This document shows, in pieces, positions 8,661 to 17,734 of a stretch of DNA of 64,000 bases. Location: assembly GCA_036824045.1 (NCBI GenBank), contig DAITAZ010000018.1, positions 1 to 64,000 of the forward strand, given 5' to 3'. The notes beneath the pieces are model-generated. The model searched no databases, had not been told where the DNA came from, and worked only from the letters and a program-made list of their open reading frames with translations. Every line of letters starts with the position of its first letter. Positions within the stretch are counted from its first letter, which is position 1. Both the position numbers and the translations under genes were made by a program. The DNA is from DAITAZ01 sp036824045. GTDB lineage: Bacteria; Pseudomonadota; Gammaproteobacteria; Burkholderiales; Rhodocyclaceae.

Positions 8661-9211
8661 TTTCCTTTGATGCCGACCACCTGTCGGGCAAGTTTCAGGA
8701 GCTGGGCGTTGATGCGCAGTCCGGCACGATTGACGGGGATCATGTTCACGTCGAACTGGACACGGTTGTCGGCGGTGACCATGGCAATGGCGCCACCGGC
8801 ATCGCCAAAGCCTTCCAGGTCACTCACTGCCAAGCTGCCGCTGATGCTGGCCGAGCGCAGCCAGGCGGCGACGCGGCGCTCCTCCCCCTCCGGCAGGAAG
8901 AGAAGCTGGCAGCCCCGGGTGTCGTCCGGGCTGAGATTGCGGCGCACGCGGAACTCCCGGCCGTTCATGTTGCGGCCCTCGAAGGTCGCGAGAGCGGGGC
9001 CGAAGGGGTCCCGTCCGCCAATGCACAGGGTGACGGCCGTACCGCTTGCCTCCGGCGGCCATTCCACGTATTTGGCGAAGTTGTAGAGGAACGCAGCCTT
9101 GACCTGGTATTCCGACGCGCCCGCGTTTTGCGGCGTAGCGGTGGCTGGCCAGATGGCCGCCAGCACCAGGGCGGCAGCACTGAGCCAGAAGGCAAGGCGG
9201 CGTTGAGCCAT
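8657..9211 (-). CDS. YfiR-type periplasmic protein (DUF4154)
   Basis: About 184 residues with an N-terminal signal peptide (hydrophobic residues 8-22, ending ATATPQ). The YfiR/DUF4154 signature follows: YQVKAAFLYNFAKYVEWP, then LCIGGRDPFG, and a C-terminal NLI-like block ending GLRINAQLLKLARQV. In Pseudomonas, YfiR is a periplasmic repressor that binds the CHASE8 sensor domain of the diguanylate cyclase YfiN. Two cysteines remain in the mature part. The gene lies between a TonB-dependent receptor and a CHASE8-like kinase and overlaps the latter by 4 nt. A GTG at 9217 has better ribosome-binding-site spacing (GGGAAGA, 7 nt) and would add two residues. Confidence 0.88.
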   Translation of the reverse strand: MAQRRLAFWLSAAALVLAAIWPATATPQNAGASEYQVKAAFLYNFAKYVEWPPEASGTAVTLCIGGRDPFGPALATFEGRNMNGREFRVRRNLSPDDTRGCQLLFLPEGEERRVAAWLRSASISGSLAVSDLEGFGDAGGAIAMVTADNRVQFDVNMIPVNRAGLRINAQLLKLARQVVGIKGK

Positions 9212-9264
9212 GAACACGGACAAGTCTTCCCGTTGACTGGATGGTGTTGGGGGGGCTTGCCTTG

Positions 9265-11337
9265 TTAGTGTTCCCAGCGCAGCTTGACGTAGCCGCTGCG
9301 GCCGACGTAGACGCCTTGGGAGTTCAGGTAGTCGGAAAAGAATTCGACGTGCCGTTTGTCGAGCAGGTTCTGGCCGACCAGGGAGATCTCCGTTTGCTTA
9401 CCCAAGCGAATGGCGTAGCGCACATCTACCGACGTGTAAGCGTCAGCGTTGGCATTGATGCCGCTCATGGATGCTTGATTCCAGCAGTTGAGGGCACTTA
9501 CCCGGCGAACCCACGCGTCCAGGGATTGGCCCTGGCCGAAGTCACGGCCTACGCGCAGGGAGAACTGATTCCGGGGTGATTGACCTGCAACGTTGTCGCT
9601 GCCATCGACTGTTTGGCCACGATAGTTCATGCGCATTTTCAGATGGGTGTAGGCGAACTGCACCCGCGTGTGATCGAACGGGCGCCAATCAGCGGCCAGT
9701 TCCACGCCGGAGGTGATTGCGTCGGTGGGATTGTTTGCCGCATACGGCAGCCAAAGGTAAGGCTGCTGTCCCATGACCAGGAAAGGCTGGCCGGGTGAGC
9801 CGCCCCTAAGATCCCGATTCTTGGCGACGAACAGGGCGCCATCGAGGGAAAGGCGGGCATTGACCTGCCGGCGATAGCCCGTCTCGAACACGCTGACCTT
9901 TTCTGCTTCCATGGTCGACTGGCCGTCGACCCGCCACGGCCCGATCACCATCGGGAAGGGGCTGGGATTCAAACCCGGCGTGCCAGCGGGAATCGTCGCC
10001 AGACGGATGTTGAAGTCGGTTTCCGCGCGGGAGGGGGTGCGCACAGCGCGCGAAACGGCCATCCAAATGGAGTCGTTCAGCGTGGGGGTCCACAACAAGC
10101 GCGCGTTGGGTTGCGGTTCGAAGCCGAAGCGGGAGTTGTGTTCCAGCTTGGTGCCCAGTGTCAGACGCCAGCGTTCCGGCACCAGCGTGATCTCGTCTTG
10201 GATGAAGGCGCTCCACAGCATGTTGCTACGCTGAGAAACCGGTACGGCTGCGAAGTTGCTCGCATCGATGCGATCCCGGGTGTGCCGGTATCCGAGCCCC
10301 CACATGACATCGTGGCCGCTGGCAAACTGCCGCCGGTGCTGGAAATCGATGTCAAAAGTGTCCCGTTTTTCGGCGAGGGTGGTGCCGGCGCCGACGCGGT
10401 TGTGCGTACCATAGGCTTGCAGCGTCATTTCGGAGCCGTCGTCCAGACCCCATTCGTAACGTACCTGCAGCGAACCCCCGTTGTCCCTCTGCCGATAATT
10501 TTCAGCCGCCATATAGGGGGCCGAAAGTGTCGGGAAGCTCCAGCGGTCGCCGGCATCACTGTAGTAAGCGTCGCCGCTTACCATTAGTTGGCCGCCTCCC
10601 GAATTGCGCCTGTCCAGGCGGAATCCGGCACGGCGGTTGCGCCACGTATCCTGGCCTTCGCTGCCATCAACGGCGTCGGAGGCGCCGACGTTCTTGGATT
10701 TGGCGAAAAACCGCATGTGGGTGTTCTCGTCAATCGCAACACCGTGACGCACTGAAAAGGCGCTATTTACAATGGTGCCGGCGGCAAGGCTTACCAGGGT
10801 CCCTTGGGTGTCTCGGGCTTTCTTGGTGATGATGTTGATCACCCCATTGACGGCGTTTGCACCCCACATGGCGGCCCCGGGGCCACGGATAACCTCGATT
10901 CGCTGGATATCCTCGAGCATGATGTCCTGGTCTTCCCAGAGTACGCCCGAGAACAAGGGGGAATACAAACTCCTGCCGTCGACCAGCACCTGCAACTTGT
11001 TCGAAAAGCGTCCGCCAAAGCCCCGGGCGGTGACCACCCATTTGTTGTTGCTGATCTGGGCTACCTGGACGCCTGGGACCATCCGCAACGCATCCGGGAT
11101 GGTGAGGGCGCCGGAGCGCTGGATCTCCTCCCCGGTCACCACGAACACTGCGGCGGCAGTGTCGTGGAGGCTCTGGGCCTTGCGCGAGGCGGTGAGCACC
11201 TGCACTTTCATCAGGTCCTCCAACCCCAATTCCGCAAGGCTGCCGTCGTTCTCCTCGGCTGCGTGAGCGTTCAGCGCCGGGAGCGCGGCGGCCAGCAGAA
11301 GAATCAGGGCGGTGCGTTTGAATGGGGTGGTGCGCAT
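9265..11337 (-). CDS. TonB-dependent outer-membrane receptor
   Basis: 690 residues. It has a signal peptide (MRTTPFKRTALILLLAAALP), a TonB-box-like stretch near residues 45-60 (MKVQVLTASRKAQ), a plug domain (residues about 55-165, with DALRMVPGVQV and IRGPGAAMWGANAVNGVINI) and a long barrel ending in the aromatic-rich strand YVKLRWEH. Such receptors import siderophores, vitamin B12 or other ligands at TonB expense, or signal. The barrel gives no substrate. The ATG at 11337 opens the signal peptide. The gene heads an operon with yfiR-like and histidine kinase genes, suggesting a sensing role. No Fur box was seen upstream. Confidence 0.9.
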   Translation of the reverse strand: MRTTPFKRTALILLLAAALPALNAHAAEENDGSLAELGLEDLMKVQVLTASRKAQSLHDTAAAVFVVTGEEIQRSGALTIPDALRMVPGVQVAQISNNKWVVTARGFGGRFSNKLQVLVDGRSLYSPLFSGVLWEDQDIMLEDIQRIEVIRGPGAAMWGANAVNGVINIITKKARDTQGTLVSLAAGTIVNSAFSVRHGVAIDENTHMRFFAKSKNVGASDAVDGSEGQDTWRNRRAGFRLDRRNSGGGQLMVSGDAYYSDAGDRWSFPTLSAPYMAAENYRQRDNGGSLQVRYEWGLDDGSEMTLQAYGTHNRVGAGTTLAEKRDTFDIDFQHRRQFASGHDVMWGLGYRHTRDRIDASNFAAVPVSQRSNMLWSAFIQDEITLVPERWRLTLGTKLEHNSRFGFEPQPNARLLWTPTLNDSIWMAVSRAVRTPSRAETDFNIRLATIPAGTPGLNPSPFPMVIGPWRVDGQSTMEAEKVSVFETGYRRQVNARLSLDGALFVAKNRDLRGGSPGQPFLVMGQQPYLWLPYAANNPTDAITSGVELAADWRPFDHTRVQFAYTHLKMRMNYRGQTVDGSDNVAGQSPRNQFSLRVGRDFGQGQSLDAWVRRVSALNCWNQASMSGINANADAYTSVDVRYAIRLGKQTEISLVGQNLLDKRHVEFFSDYLNSQGVYVGRSGYVKLRWEH

Positions 11338-11530
11338 GAGTGGAGCCTCCGAACGTAACTGCAAAGGATTACGGCCCCCGGGGCCACGTTCTTTAACTTT
11401 CCCGTGGGAAGCGACGGGGCGCTATGCGCCGGGAATCGTGAATCACTCCTGCCCGTGTTCCAGCCGGGGCGCGGGGGATAGGCCGGGTTACAATCCCTCC
11501 CTTTGTACGAATGCCATTCGGGGTTGTGCA

Positions 11531-13363
11531 GTGACGCAAAACAAGCCTAAAGATGCCGGCAAAGCCGGGAACGGGCCGGCTACCGCGCCGGTGGTTTCGA
11601 ATTTCATCCGCCAGATCATTGATGCCGATCTGGCGGCGGGGCAGTACGCCGGGCGCACGTGGGCGGGAAAGCCCGGCCCGGCGGCTGTGCAGCTTGCTGG
11701 TGCGGCGGACCCCGCGCGCATTCGCACCCGCTTTCCGCCGGAGCCCAACGGCTACCTGCATTACGGCCATGCCAAGTCCATCTGCCTGAATTTCGGTCTG
11801 GCCAGGGATTACGGGGGGGCGTGCCATCTGCGTTTCGACGACACCAACCCGGAGAAGGAGGAGCAGGAGTATGTGGACTCCATCGTGGACGCGGTGCGCT
11901 GGCTGGGTTTCGGGTGGGAGGCTTTCGGCGACCGGAATCTGTACTACGCCTCCGACTACTTTGACTGGATGTACGCCTTCGCTGAGGGGCTGATTCGGGG
12001 CGGGCACGCGTATGTGGATTCCCAGTCGGCCGAGGAGATGCGGGCTAACCGGGGCACGTTGACCCGCCCGGGAGTGGACAGTCCGTACCGGAACAGGACC
12101 GTGGAAGAGAACCTCGATCTCTTCCGCCGCATGCGGGATGGGGCGTTCCCGGATGGGGCCCATGTGCTGCGTGCCAGGATCGACATGGCCTCCCCCAACA
12201 TCAACATGCGCGATCCGGCCATCTACCGCATTCGCCATGCCACGCACCACAATACTGGCGACAAGTGGTGCGTCTATCCCATGTACACCTTCGCCCATCC
12301 CATCGAGGATGCGCTGGAGAACATCACCCACTCGATCTGCACGCTGGAGTTCGAGGATCAGCGGCCTTTCTACGATTGGTTGCTGGAGCGCCTGGCGGAT
12401 GCGGGGCTGCTGGCCCGGCCCTTGCCGCAGCAGATCGAGTTTGCCCGGCTGAATCTCACATACGTGGTGCTCTCCAAGCGCAAGCTGATTCAGCTGGTGG
12501 ACGAAGGGCATGTGGCCGGCTGGGACGATCCGCGCCTGCCCACGCTGGTCGGCGCCCGCAGGCGGGGTTACACGCCGGAGGGTTTCCGACTCTTCGCTGA
12601 ACGCATCGGGGTATCCAAGGCGGATTCCTGGATCGACTATTCAGTGCTCGAAGACTGCATGCGGGAAGATCTCAACGAGCGGGCCGAACGCCGGGTGGCC
12701 GTGCTGGACCCGCTCAAGCTGGTGATCACCAACTATCCGGAAGGGCGCAGTGAAACCTGCCTCGCCCCCAATCACCCGCAAAAGCCCGAACTGGGCAAGA
12801 GGGAGGTTCCCTTCGGGCGGGAACTGTGGATCGAGCGGGAGGATTTCGTGGAGGCGCCCCCCAAGGGCTACTTCCGACTTTTCCCGGGTAACAGCGTGCG
12901 GTTGCGCTATGGCTTCGTGGTCAAGTGCACCGGGTGCGAAAAGGATGCCCAGGGCAAGGTGACGGCCGTGCTCTGCGAGTACTTCCCCGACTCCAAGTCC
13001 GGCACGGCGGGGGCGGACAACTACAAGGTCAAGGGCAATATCCACTGGGTGAGCGCTGCTCAGGCCTTGGAAACCGAAGTCCGCCTGTATGATCGGCTGT
13101 TCGCCCATCCCTTCCCGGGGGCTCGGCGGGAAGGGGATCCGGAAGGGTTGGAGCGCAATTTCCTGGACGACATCAACCCCGCGAGCCTGACCACGATTAC
13201 TGCCATGCTCGAGCCCGCACTGGCGCTGGCGGAACCGGAATCCTGCTTCCAGTTCGAGCGCCACGGGTACTTCGTGGCGGATCGCCGGGATTCCCGTCCG
13301 GGAGCTCCCGTGTTCAACAGGGCCGTGACCCTCAAGGATTCCTGGGGCAAGGCCGCCAAGTAA
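11531..13363 (+). CDS. glnS: Glutaminyl-tRNA synthetase
   Basis: About 610 residues. It charges tRNA(Gln) with glutamine. The class I HIGH-type signature is present as PPEPNGYLHYGHAKS near residue 62, and the KMSKS-type loop as VVLSKRKLI. The downstream PNHPQKPELGKREVPF block is typical of the anticodon-binding barrel of GlnRS. The catalytic region FDDTNPEKE is typical of this subfamily. The GTG at 11531 gives a normal-length protein with a short basic N-terminus, whereas the longer frame upstream lacks conserved features. The gene stands alone between the divergent TonB operon and the exopolysaccharide locus. Confidence 0.95.
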   Translation: MTQNKPKDAGKAGNGPATAPVVSNFIRQIIDADLAAGQYAGRTWAGKPGPAAVQLAGAADPARIRTRFPPEPNGYLHYGHAKSICLNFGLARDYGGACHLRFDDTNPEKEEQEYVDSIVDAVRWLGFGWEAFGDRNLYYASDYFDWMYAFAEGLIRGGHAYVDSQSAEEMRANRGTLTRPGVDSPYRNRTVEENLDLFRRMRDGAFPDGAHVLRARIDMASPNINMRDPAIYRIRHATHHNTGDKWCVYPMYTFAHPIEDALENITHSICTLEFEDQRPFYDWLLERLADAGLLARPLPQQIEFARLNLTYVVLSKRKLIQLVDEGHVAGWDDPRLPTLVGARRRGYTPEGFRLFAERIGVSKADSWIDYSVLEDCMREDLNERAERRVAVLDPLKLVITNYPEGRSETCLAPNHPQKPELGKREVPFGRELWIEREDFVEAPPKGYFRLFPGNSVRLRYGFVVKCTGCEKDAQGKVTAVLCEYFPDSKSGTAGADNYKVKGNIHWVSAAQALETEVRLYDRLFAHPFPGARREGDPEGLERNFLDDINPASLTTITAMLEPALALAEPESCFQFERHGYFVADRRDSRPGAPVFNRAVTLKDSWGKAAK

Positions 13364-13369
13364 GGCTGC

Positions 13370-13402
13370 GCCGGGCCGGGGCCCGGTCCGGCGGCGTCTT
13401 TT
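13370..13402 (+). terminator. Intrinsic terminator after glnS
   Basis: A 10-bp GC-rich hairpin (13370-13379 with 13383-13392, one G-T pair, 3-nt loop) begins just after the glnS stop and is followed by GTCTTTT. Confidence 0.7.
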
Positions 13403-13406
13403 CGAG

Positions 13407-13426
13407 GGGGAGGGGCTCTCCTCCCC
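13407..13426 (+). terminator. Second hairpin after glnS
   Basis: GGGGAGG and CCTCCCC form a 7-bp stem with a 6-nt loop, followed by GTTCTT. It probably backs up the glnS terminator and isolates the exopolysaccharide locus. Confidence 0.5.
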
Positions 13427-13590
13427 GTTCTTCCACTCAATTTCCGTCTCGGGCATCGGCGAGTTTTCATCAGCCTTGCTTCTGCTCTCAATATTCCGCC
13501 GTATCTGGCGTAAACCCTGAAGTCGGTCTCACCCGTGCAGCTGTGCGAAAGCGGTGGGCGCCGGCACCGTTTTCCGGACTCAGGGTTCCA

Positions 13591-14979
13591 ATGCTGCGCT
13601 TCTTCAGTCACTACATATCGTCGAGCTTGCTCCGCCAGATGCTGGCGGACATGCTGGTCATGATGCTCGCCATCGGCGCCGGCATCGCGATCAGTGGACG
13701 GGTGGCAGTGGCGATGACGGGCGAGCTGGTGTGGGCTTCGCTACCTCTGTTCGTGATGGCAATGGTGATGATCGGCGCGCTGGGCTTGTATCACCACGTA
13801 CCCGGACGCTCCATCACCAGCGTCGTCGCCCGGGTGGTGGCTGCGTTTCTGGTGGCTTTACCGATCGTGTATGTGTCGGCGCCTTTCTTTGTCGAGGTGG
13901 AACAAGCCAGGACTGTGCTCCAGAACATCTGGATGGCGGGCCTGGCCAGCGTTGCGGTGGAGCGGATCCTTGCCGCCAAGGGGTGGCTGGGAGGGGTGTC
14001 CAGTGTGCGGAAGGTGCTGGTGCTTGGCGTAGGCGAAGATGCCAGATCGGTCGAGCAGGCGGTGCGCGCCAGCCCGGAACTGGGCTACCTGATTGTGGGG
14101 TTTTACCCTGTGCATCCGGCGGAGCCCCGCGTGGTGAACAAGCAGCGCATCCTGCCCACCCACACCCCTTTGTTTGAACTGGCCGACCAGCTCCGGGTGG
14201 ACGAAGTCATCGTCGCGCTGCGGGAGCGCCGGGGCGGGGTGTTGCCCTTGAACCAGTTGCTCGATTGCAAGACCGCCGGTATCCAGGTGACTGAGCTCTC
14301 GAACTTCTTTGAACGCATTCGCGGGCAGGTGAGGCTGGACTCCCTGCGCGCAAGCTGGCTCATTTATGGGGAAGGATTCCGCCAGAGCCCCTGGCGCGTG
14401 GGGGTGAAACGCGGATTCGACATCATCGCGTCCCTGGTGCTGCTGGTGGTGACCTTGCCGGTGGCGGCGGTGACGGCACTGGCGATTGTCGCGGAGACCG
14501 GATTGCCCGTTTTCTACCGCCAGGAGCGGGTGGGACAGGCGGGGCGCACGTTTGAGGTGCTCAAATTCCGCAGCATGGTGACCGATGCCGAACGGGACGG
14601 AAAGCCGCGGTGGGCGCGCAAGAACGACTCCAGGGTCACGCAGGTGGGGCGCTTTATCCGCCGGACGCGAATTGACGAACTGCCCCAGATCTGGAATGTG
14701 CTCAGAGGCGACATGAGTTTCGTCGGACCTCGGCCGGAGCGACCCTATTTCGTGGATCAGCTATCCACCCAGATTCCATTTTTCGCTGTGCGTCACTGCG
14801 TCAAACCGGGTGTGACCGGATGGGCGCAAGTGAAATACACCTACGGTTCTACCGTGGAGGACGCCGTCCAAAAACTGCAATTCGATTTGTACTACGTGAA
14901 GAACCACACCCTGTTTCTGGACATGGTCATCATTCTGCATACGATTCGTGTTGTGCTCAGCGGGCAAGGAGCGCACTGA
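13591..14979 (+). CDS. PEP-CTERM-locus-type polyprenyl-phosphate sugar transferase (EpsB-like)
   Basis: 462 residues. Four hydrophobic helices fill residues 1-115, a CoA-binding-like middle domain follows, and a C-terminal bacterial sugar transferase domain starts near residue 275 (KRGFDIIASLVLL, FRSMVTDAE, RRTRIDELPQIWNV, SFVGPRPERP). It is predicted to put the first sugar phosphate on undecaprenyl phosphate at the cytoplasmic membrane and so start repeat-unit assembly. Its architecture matches the transferase usually found with PrsK/PrsR/exosortase systems, and prsK-prsR-prsT are downstream here. The ATG at 13591 precedes the first membrane helix. A longer frame from 13543 adds a non-conserved leader. 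Confidence 0.9.
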   Translation: MLRFFSHYISSSLLRQMLADMLVMMLAIGAGIAISGRVAVAMTGELVWASLPLFVMAMVMIGALGLYHHVPGRSITSVVARVVAAFLVALPIVYVSAPFFVEVEQARTVLQNIWMAGLASVAVERILAAKGWLGGVSSVRKVLVLGVGEDARSVEQAVRASPELGYLIVGFYPVHPAEPRVVNKQRILPTHTPLFELADQLRVDEVIVALRERRGGVLPLNQLLDCKTAGIQVTELSNFFERIRGQVRLDSLRASWLIYGEGFRQSPWRVGVKRGFDIIASLVLLVVTLPVAAVTALAIVAETGLPVFYRQERVGQAGRTFEVLKFRSMVTDAERDGKPRWARKNDSRVTQVGRFIRRTRIDELPQIWNVLRGDMSFVGPRPERPYFVDQLSTQIPFFAVRHCVKPGVTGWAQVKYTYGSTVEDAVQKLQFDLYYVKNHTLFLDMVIILHTIRVVLSGQGAH

Positions 14980-15095
14980 CATGGACCGACGTGTCCGGCG
15001 GCAGGGGACGTTTTCGTTTGCCGCGGGAGCGTTACCACGAACCGTAATTACCTGCAGATTTCCAGAGGCTTAACGTGGTTATATGAGCATATTTT

Positions 15096-15112
15096 TCGTC
15101 GCATCGCGACGA
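15096..15112. promoter_or_regulatory. Perfect 7-bp dyad upstream of the cupin gene
   Basis: TCGTCGC-ATC-GCGACGA is an exact inverted repeat in the AT-richer stretch 136 bases before the cupin gene start. It could be a regulator site. No regulator is assigned. Confidence 0.35.
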
Positions 15113-15181
15113 CAAACTGAACGAAGCGCAGCCTTTCTTTGCTAGCATCTTTCCCGGCGGAGCAATGTCACCACAGCGTGA

Positions 15182-15226
15182 CAGCCTTCGGGGAAGAGTG
15201 GGGAGAAGGCTGCTTGACCTCAAGCA
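15182..15226 (+). promoter_or_regulatory. Two hairpins in the leader of the cupin gene
   Basis: An 8-bp stem CAGCCTTC/GAAGGCTG (15182-15189 with 15205-15212) overlaps by two bases a perfect 7-bp hairpin TGCTTGA-CC-TCAAGCA (15211-15226). The ribosome binding site GGGAG follows at 15234-15238. The two stems cannot both be complete, so a switch in the mRNA leader is possible. Confidence 0.4.
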
Positions 15227-15247
15227 GTAGAACGGGAGAAATATAAA

Positions 15248-15835
15248 ATGGAATGGGTATTGCACCAGAATGAGCGGCTGGCCTTGATCCTGCGCCGCTC
15301 ATACACCTCCTCGGGGATCGAGTTTCCAACGCCCAACTCCTACTCCCAACAACTGGGGTACATGAACCGGCCGGCGGGTTACGTGATTCCGCCTCATGTG
15401 CATAACCCGGTGACTCGGGAGGTCGAGTTCACCAAGGAAGTGTTGTTCATCCGCAGTGGGCGCGTGCGGGTGGATTTCTACACCGACAACCAGGAATACC
15501 TGGAGAGCACCATACTCGAAGCGGGCGATGTAATCCTGCTGGCCCATGGCGGGCATGGCTTCCTGATGCTGGAGCCGTCGGAGATCGTCGAAGTCAAGCA
15601 GGGGCCCTACGTGGGGGAAAAGGACAAATCCCGCTTCCAGGGCGTGGCCGAATCCGAAGTCAGGATGCGTGACACCACCAGTTTGCAGGAGCTGCCGTCC
15701 AATGGTTCCAACACTGTACTGGAAGGCGAGCGGCTGCCAAGCGTGGTGCCGGAAGTGAGGGTCAACGGCGCGGTCAAGGTGGGCAGTGCCGTCAGTTTCC
15801 ACCAGCCCTGCGCGCCCACGCGGTCCGACTGCTGA
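15248..15835 (+). CDS. Cupin-fold polysaccharide-locus protein
   Basis: 195 residues. The first 135 form a single cupin barrel with a metal-site-like His pair (VIPPHVHNPVTREVEFTKE) and a later GGHGF loop, ending at GPYVGEKDKSRF. Proteins of this kind recur in surface polysaccharide loci as sugar-nucleotide isomerases or dehydratases or as proteins of unknown role; the reaction cannot be assigned. A 60-residue tail beyond the barrel looks low in structure and may be dispensable. The start is well supported by GGGAG 9 nt upstream of ATG. The gene is followed closely by an aminotransferase, suggesting a shared amino- or deoxy-sugar pathway. Confidence 0.72.
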   Translation: MEWVLHQNERLALILRRSYTSSGIEFPTPNSYSQQLGYMNRPAGYVIPPHVHNPVTREVEFTKEVLFIRSGRVRVDFYTDNQEYLESTILEAGDVILLAHGGHGFLMLEPSEIVEVKQGPYVGEKDKSRFQGVAESEVRMRDTTSLQELPSNGSNTVLEGERLPSVVPEVRVNGAVKVGSAVSFHQPCAPTRSDC

Positions 15836-15851
15836 TCGCGAGGTTGGTCTA

Positions 15852-16964
15852 ATGATTCCTGTGAATGAACCGTTGCTGGACGGCAACGAGAAGAAGTATT
15901 TGCTCGAATGCATCGAAACCGGCTGGATTTCGTCCGAGGGGCCGTTCGTCAGCAGGTTCGAGAGTCTTTTCGCTGCCCGGGTCGGGCGTCGCCACGGCAT
16001 CGCCGTGTGCAATGGAACCGCCGCTATTGATGCCGCCGTTGAAGCCTTGGGCATTGGTCCGGGCGACGAGGTGATCATGCCGGCCTTCACCATCATTTCC
16101 TGCATCAGCCAGATTGTTCGGGCCGGGGCAAAGCCGGTGCTGGTGGATACTGACCCCCGCACCTGGAACATGGATGTGAGCCAGATCGAGGCTCGCATCA
16201 CCTCGCGGACCAAAGCCATCTTGCTGGTGCACATCTATGGCTTGCCGGCGGATGTGGCGCCAGTTCTGGAGATGGCCCGCCGCTACGGGCTCAAGGTCAT
16301 TGAAGACGCGGCCGAGATGCACGGGCAAACCTACCGTGGTGAGCCCTGCGGCAGCTTCGGGGATATCAGCGTTTTCAGTTTCTATCCGAACAAGCACATC
16401 ACCACTGGGGAAGGGGGGATGATCGTCACGAACGATGATCATCTGGCCGAGCGTTGCCGCAGCCTGCGCAATTTGTGCTTCCAGGCTGAGCGGCGCTTCG
16501 TGCATGAGGAACTGGGCTGGAACCTGCGCATGACCAATCTGCAGGCCGCCTTGGGGCTTGCCCAGCTCGAACGCCTGGACGAGTTCGTTGCGCGCAAGCG
16601 GAGGATGGGGGCTCTGTATTCCCAACTGCTTGAGGGAATGCCCGGCGTGCAGCTGCCGTTGGCGCGCACCGCCTTTGCCGAGAACATCTACTGGGTGTAT
16701 GGCTTGGTGCTGGACGAGTCCCTGGGGCTGGACGCGGCGACGGCCATGAAGCGGCTGGCCAGTGTTGGCGTGGGGTGCCGGCCGTTCTTCTATCCCATGC
16801 ACCAGCAGCCGGTGTTGCGGCGGATGGGATTGTTTGCCGAGGATGCCCATCCCGTGGCCGAACGGCTCTACCGGCAAGGTTTTTATGTCCCCAGCGGCAT
16901 GGCACTGACCGAAGAACAGATCCGCACGGTCGCCGACCGCGTCAAGGAGGTATTCGCTTCATGA
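15852..16964 (+). CDS. DegT/DnrJ/EryC1-family sugar aminotransferase
   Basis: 370 residues. A PLP-dependent transaminase that adds an amino group to a keto sugar nucleotide, most like perosamine-synthetase-type enzymes. Visible features are the glycine/threonine phosphate-binding segment AVCNGTAAIDAAVEALG, the VIEDAAEMHGQTYRG block (Asp that pairs with the pyridine nitrogen) and the PLP lysine in FYPNKHITTGEGGM. The first conserved residues (MIPVNEPLLDGNEKKYL) follow the ATG at 15852. The stop overlaps the methyltransferase start as ATGA, so these genes are translationally coupled. Expected location is the cytoplasm, supplying precursors for the exopolysaccharide. Confidence 0.9.
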   Translation: MIPVNEPLLDGNEKKYLLECIETGWISSEGPFVSRFESLFAARVGRRHGIAVCNGTAAIDAAVEALGIGPGDEVIMPAFTIISCISQIVRAGAKPVLVDTDPRTWNMDVSQIEARITSRTKAILLVHIYGLPADVAPVLEMARRYGLKVIEDAAEMHGQTYRGEPCGSFGDISVFSFYPNKHITTGEGGMIVTNDDHLAERCRSLRNLCFQAERRFVHEELGWNLRMTNLQAALGLAQLERLDEFVARKRRMGALYSQLLEGMPGVQLPLARTAFAENIYWVYGLVLDESLGLDAATAMKRLASVGVGCRPFFYPMHQQPVLRRMGLFAEDAHPVAERLYRQGFYVPSGMALTEEQIRTVADRVKEVFAS

Positions 16965-17734
16965 GCCAAGTGTTCAATGCTTATGCCGCGTATTACGACC
17001 TGTTGTACCGGGATAAGGACTACGCAGCCGAGGCCGACTACGTGGCGGGCCTGGTACGGCAGTTTGCCCCTGAGGCCCGGACGATACTGGATCTTGGTTG
17101 CGGGACTGGTACGCATGCGGCGCTGTTGGCAGCCATGGGCTTTACCGTCCACGGTGTGGATTTCAGCCCCGCGATGGTGGAACGGGCGGAAGCGCGCAAG
17201 GCAGAGTTGCCGTCCGAGGTGGCGGAGCGCATGAGCTTTGCCTGTGGGGATGTCCGCGATTACCGGCACCCCGGGCGCTTTGATGCGGTGCTCTCGTTGT
17301 TCCATGTGATGAGCTATCAGACCAGCAATGGCGATCTGACTGCGGCATTTGCCACGGCTGCCGAGCATCTCGCGCCGGGTGGCGTGTTCCTCTTCGACTA
17401 TTGGTACGGGCCCGCCGTGCTCACCCAGCAACCTGAAGTCAGGGTCAAGCGGATGGAGGACGAGCGCATTCGGGTGTTGCGGATCGCTGAACCCGAACTC
17501 GCTTTTGGCCAGAACCGGGTCCGGGTGAACTACACCGTGCAAGTGGAGGAGAAATCGTCGGACGCCCGTGGGGTGGTGACTGAGCATCACGATATGCGTT
17601 ATTTCTTTTTGCCAGAAGTCGAACTGCTTGCAAATCCCGCGTTTCGGACGCTTGCCCACCAGGCCTGGATGGCTGCGCGCGAGCCCGGAGTGGAAGACTG
17701 GGCTGCCGTCAGCGTGCTGGAGCGCAAGGCATGA
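16961..17734 (+). CDS. SAM-dependent class I methyltransferase
   Basis: 257 residues with the Rossmann SAM site at residues 45-55 (ILDLGCGTGTHAALLA), an acidic end to strand 2 (VHGVDFSPAMVERA) and a C-terminal region typical of small-molecule or sugar methyltransferases (FLFDYWYGPAV). It probably methylates a sugar or sugar nucleotide in this polysaccharide pathway; the acceptor is not known. It overlaps its neighbours on both sides by ATGA, which places it firmly in the operon. Confidence 0.88.
   Translation: MSQVFNAYAAYYDLLYRDKDYAAEADYVAGLVRQFAPEARTILDLGCGTGTHAALLAAMGFTVHGVDFSPAMVERAEARKAELPSEVAERMSFACGDVRDYRHPGRFDAVLSLFHVMSYQTSNGDLTAAFATAAEHLAPGGVFLFDYWYGPAVLTQQPEVRVKRMEDERIRVLRIAEPELAFGQNRVRVNYTVQVEEKSSDARGVVTEHHDMRYFFLPEVELLANPAFRTLAHQAWMAAREPGVEDWAAVSVLERKA

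Noticed and set aside
11338..11530. A Fur box ahead of the TonB receptor gene
   Set aside because: No stretch resembles the Fur consensus on either strand; iron control is not supported here.
15650..15860. A possible frameshift at the end of the cupin gene
   Set aside because: The other frames show no continuation of a cupin or start of another domain, and the next gene has its own clear start.
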